Assembly: GCA_963813315.1 (NCBI GenBank)
Contig: CAWEYO010000028.1
Coordinates: 62,001-126,000, forward strand
Direction: 5' to 3'
Length of the DNA: 64,000 bases
DNA from: CAWEYO01 sp963813315
Lineage (GTDB): Bacteria; Pseudomonadota; Alphaproteobacteria; Rhizobiales; Rhizobiaceae
The number at the start of each line of letters is the position of its first letter. The stretch's first letter is position 1. A program made the translations under genes and the position numbers. The notes beneath the pieces were generated by a model. It worked only from the letters and a program-made list of their open reading frames with translations. It made no database searches and was not told the origin of the DNA. This document shows, one piece after another, positions 62,511-64,000 of this stretch.

Positions 62511-63260
62511 CTACAACGGTCGGCTGAAGCCGACGCTCGCGCGCAGCAGATTCTTCGTGTAGGCAGCCGCGACGTTCTTCGCGGCGAGCTCGGAGGAGGC
62601 CAGCCGCTCCACCTCCTCCCCATTCTGCATCACCATCAGCCGCTCGCACATATGCGTGATGACTGCGAGGTCGTGGCTGACCATCAGGAATGTGAGATTG
62701 TGGTCTCGCCGCACCTGTTCGAGCAAGTTGAGGACTTCGGCCTGCACCGAGGCGTCGAGCGCAGAGGTCGGCTCGTCGAGCAGCAGGATCGACGGCTGCA
62801 GGATGAGCGCGCGGGCGATCGCCACGCGCTGACGCTGCCCGCCGGAGAGCTGGTGCGCATAGCGGAAGCGAAAGCCGGAGCCCAGCCCCACCTCGTCCAG
62901 CGCTTTCAGGATGCGCGGCTCGCTATCGCGGATGCCGTGGATCGCGAGCGGCTCCAGCAGCAATCGGTCCACCGTCTGGCGAGGATGCAGCGATCCGTAC
63001 GGGTCCTGGAACACCATCTGGACCGAGCGGTAGAATGCCTTGTCGCGGCGGTCCCGCAAGGGCTTTCCGTTCACGGTAATCGAACCGGCATGCACGGGCA
63101 CCAGGCCGGCGATGGCGCGCAGGATGGTCGACTTGCCGGAGCCGGACTCGCCGACCAGCCCGAAAGACTCGCCTTGCTGCACATCGAAGCTCACGCCCTT
63201 CAGCGCGCGAAAGCCGTCGAACACGACTTCCAGGTTCTGGACCGACAGCGCCGCAGTCAT
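62511..63260 (-). CDS. Peptide/nickel-type ABC transporter ATPase (DppF-like)
   Basis: This 249-residue ATPase is one of the pair that energises an oligopeptide, dipeptide or nickel-type importer. It shows Walker A GLVGESGSGKSTILRAIAGL, the Q-loop region VQMVFQDPYGSLHPRQTVDR, signature HQLSGGQRQRVAIARALI, Walker B ILLLDEPTSALDASVQAEVL and switch histidine in FLMVSHDLAVI. The start at 63260 overlaps the stop of the preceding ATPase gene (ATGA). Typical DppF proteins continue another 60-80 residues with an iron-sulfur-type cysteine tail; this one is shorter, which is common in rhizobial systems. Confidence 0.88.
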   Translation of the reverse strand: MTAALSVQNLEVVFDGFRALKGVSFDVQQGESFGLVGESGSGKSTILRAIAGLVPVHAGSITVNGKPLRDRRDKAFYRSVQMVFQDPYGSLHPRQTVDRLLLEPLAIHGIRDSEPRILKALDEVGLGSGFRFRYAHQLSGGQRQRVAIARALILQPSILLLDEPTSALDASVQAEVLNLLEQVRRDHNLTFLMVSHDLAVITHMCERLMVMQNGEEVERLASSELAAKNVAAAYTKNLLRASVGFSRPL

Positions 63261-64000
63261 GAGGCCCATTCCGGCTTGCGGTTGAGGACGGGTAGCGGAT
63301 GGCGGTCGGCGCCGATCTTTGGCATGCAGTTGAGGAGCCCCTGTGTGTAAGGATGCTGCGCGCGGGAGAGTTCCGCCGCCGGCAGCTGCTCGACGATCTT
63401 GCCGGCATACATGACGATGACGCGGTTGCAGAAGGACGAAACCAGCCTCAGATCGTGCGAAATGAAGATCAGGCCCATGCCGCGCTCCGACACCAGCCGG
63501 TCGAGGATGGCCAATACGTCGAGCTGCACCGTCACGTCCAGCGCCGAGGTCGGCTCGTCGGCGATGAGCAGTTCCGGTCCAGCGACCAGCATCATGGCAA
63601 TCATTGCGCGCTGGCCCATGCCACCCGACACCTCGTGCGGGTAAAGGTCGAAGACACGCTTGGGATCTCGGATCTGCACCGCAGCGAGCATGTCCAGCGC
63701 CCGCTCGCGCGACTCTGCCCTGGATGCATCCTCGTGCGCCCGAAGTGCTTCGACGATCTGGCGGCCGATGGTCATCACCGGATCGAGCGAATATTTCGGG
63801 TCTTGCAGGATCATCGCGATGCGCTTTCCGCGAAGGTCGCGGCGCAGTTTTGGTCGCGCAGTGAGCAGGTCGATACCGTCGAACTCTAGCTTCGCTGCCG
63901 TCACCTCCGCGCGCGGATCGGTGAGGCCCATGATCGCGCGGCCGGTCTGCGACTTACCGGAGCCACTTTCGCCGACAATGCCCAGCCGTTCGCGGCCAAG
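63257..64000 (-). CDS. Peptide/nickel-type ABC transporter ATPase (DppD-like), 5' end beyond the window
   Basis: At least 247 residues of the partner ATPase are present. The frame stays open to base 64000 and includes the Walker A GIVGESGSGKSQTGRAIMGL at its visible N-terminus, so about 40 residues are missing. Other motifs are IAMILQDPKYSLDPVMTIGR, signature VSGGMGQRAMIAMMLV (degenerate SGGM), Walker B LLIADEPTSALDVTVQLDVL and histidine in IFISHDLRLV. The C-terminal AQHPYTQGLLNCMPKIGADR is the typical DppD tail. It overlaps the DppF-like gene by four bases. Permease and binding protein genes are presumably upstream, outside the window. Confidence 0.9.
   Translation of the reverse strand, partial: LGRERLGIVGESGSGKSQTGRAIMGLTDPRAEVTAAKLEFDGIDLLTARPKLRRDLRGKRIAMILQDPKYSLDPVMTIGRQIVEALRAHEDASRAESRERALDMLAAVQIRDPKRVFDLYPHEVSGGMGQRAMIAMMLVAGPELLIADEPTSALDVTVQLDVLAILDRLVSERGMGLIFISHDLRLVSSFCNRVIVMYAGKIVEQLPAAELSRAQHPYTQGLLNCMPKIGADRHPLPVLNRKPEWAS

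Overview
This is a GC-rich alphaproteobacterial chromosome window whose gene content points to the Hyphomicrobiales (Rhizobiales), most likely Mesorhizobium or a close Phyllobacteriaceae relative. The pointers are several class III nucleotide cyclases fused to TolB-like, TPR or ATPase modules, argH-lptM-lysA followed by a TIGR02302/DUF4175 membrane protein, a betC/choX choline-sulfate locus with its LysR regulator, and many dispersed intergenic palindromes. No rRNA, tRNA, CRISPR array, phage or complete insertion sequence was seen. The organism assignment is inference from gene content; no search was run.

Layout. 0-3.4 kb: 3-hydroxybutyrate dehydrogenase (cut by the edge), a small membrane protein, an SRPBCC protein and a nucleotide cyclase. 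3.7-6.5 kb: a SulP anion transporter and a MarC membrane protein. 6.5-8.8 kb: an OmpA-DUF2092 envelope protein overlapping a small secreted peptide, then another exported protein. 9.1-11.3 kb: an FAH-family enzyme with a shifted C-terminus and three small proteins (RMF-like, DUF1127, membrane peptide). 11.9-16.5 kb: a two-domain ALDH16-type aldehyde dehydrogenase, deoC and fpr. 17-19 kb: the NAD salvage pair pncA/pncB. 19.7-23.8 kb: a PotABCD-type ABC importer. 24-34 kb: a triple-repeat secreted protein, glmM (frameshifted), gamma-carbonic anhydrase, a TlpA-like thioredoxin, argH, a LptM-like lipoprotein, lysA and TIGR02302. 34-39.7 kb: a polysaccharide export and glycosyltransferase operon. 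40-46 kb: msrB, acetamidase between two truncated genes, an esterase and gamma-glutamyltransferase. 46-52.8 kb: an O-methyltransferase and two large cyclase fusion proteins. 53.7-58.8 kb: an oxidoreductase, choX, betC and their regulator. 58.8-62.2 kb: a gene graveyard holding an intact GST and an AT-rich DMT transporter. 62.5-64 kb: two peptide-type ABC ATPases.

Two features dominate. First, at least four families of palindromic repeats (called A, B, C and D here) fill the intergenic gaps and often sit within a few bases of each other as mosaics. Second, four otherwise normal genes (FAH, glmM, the methyltransferase-glycosyltransferase and a cyclase) each carry a single extra base. Removing that base restores the family-typical protein, so either the assembly has insertion errors or these genes were recently inactivated. 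Older remnants (VOC protein, GFA, SDR, epoxide hydrolase, phosphoglycerate-mutase-like tail, three cyclase pieces) show real gene decay as well.
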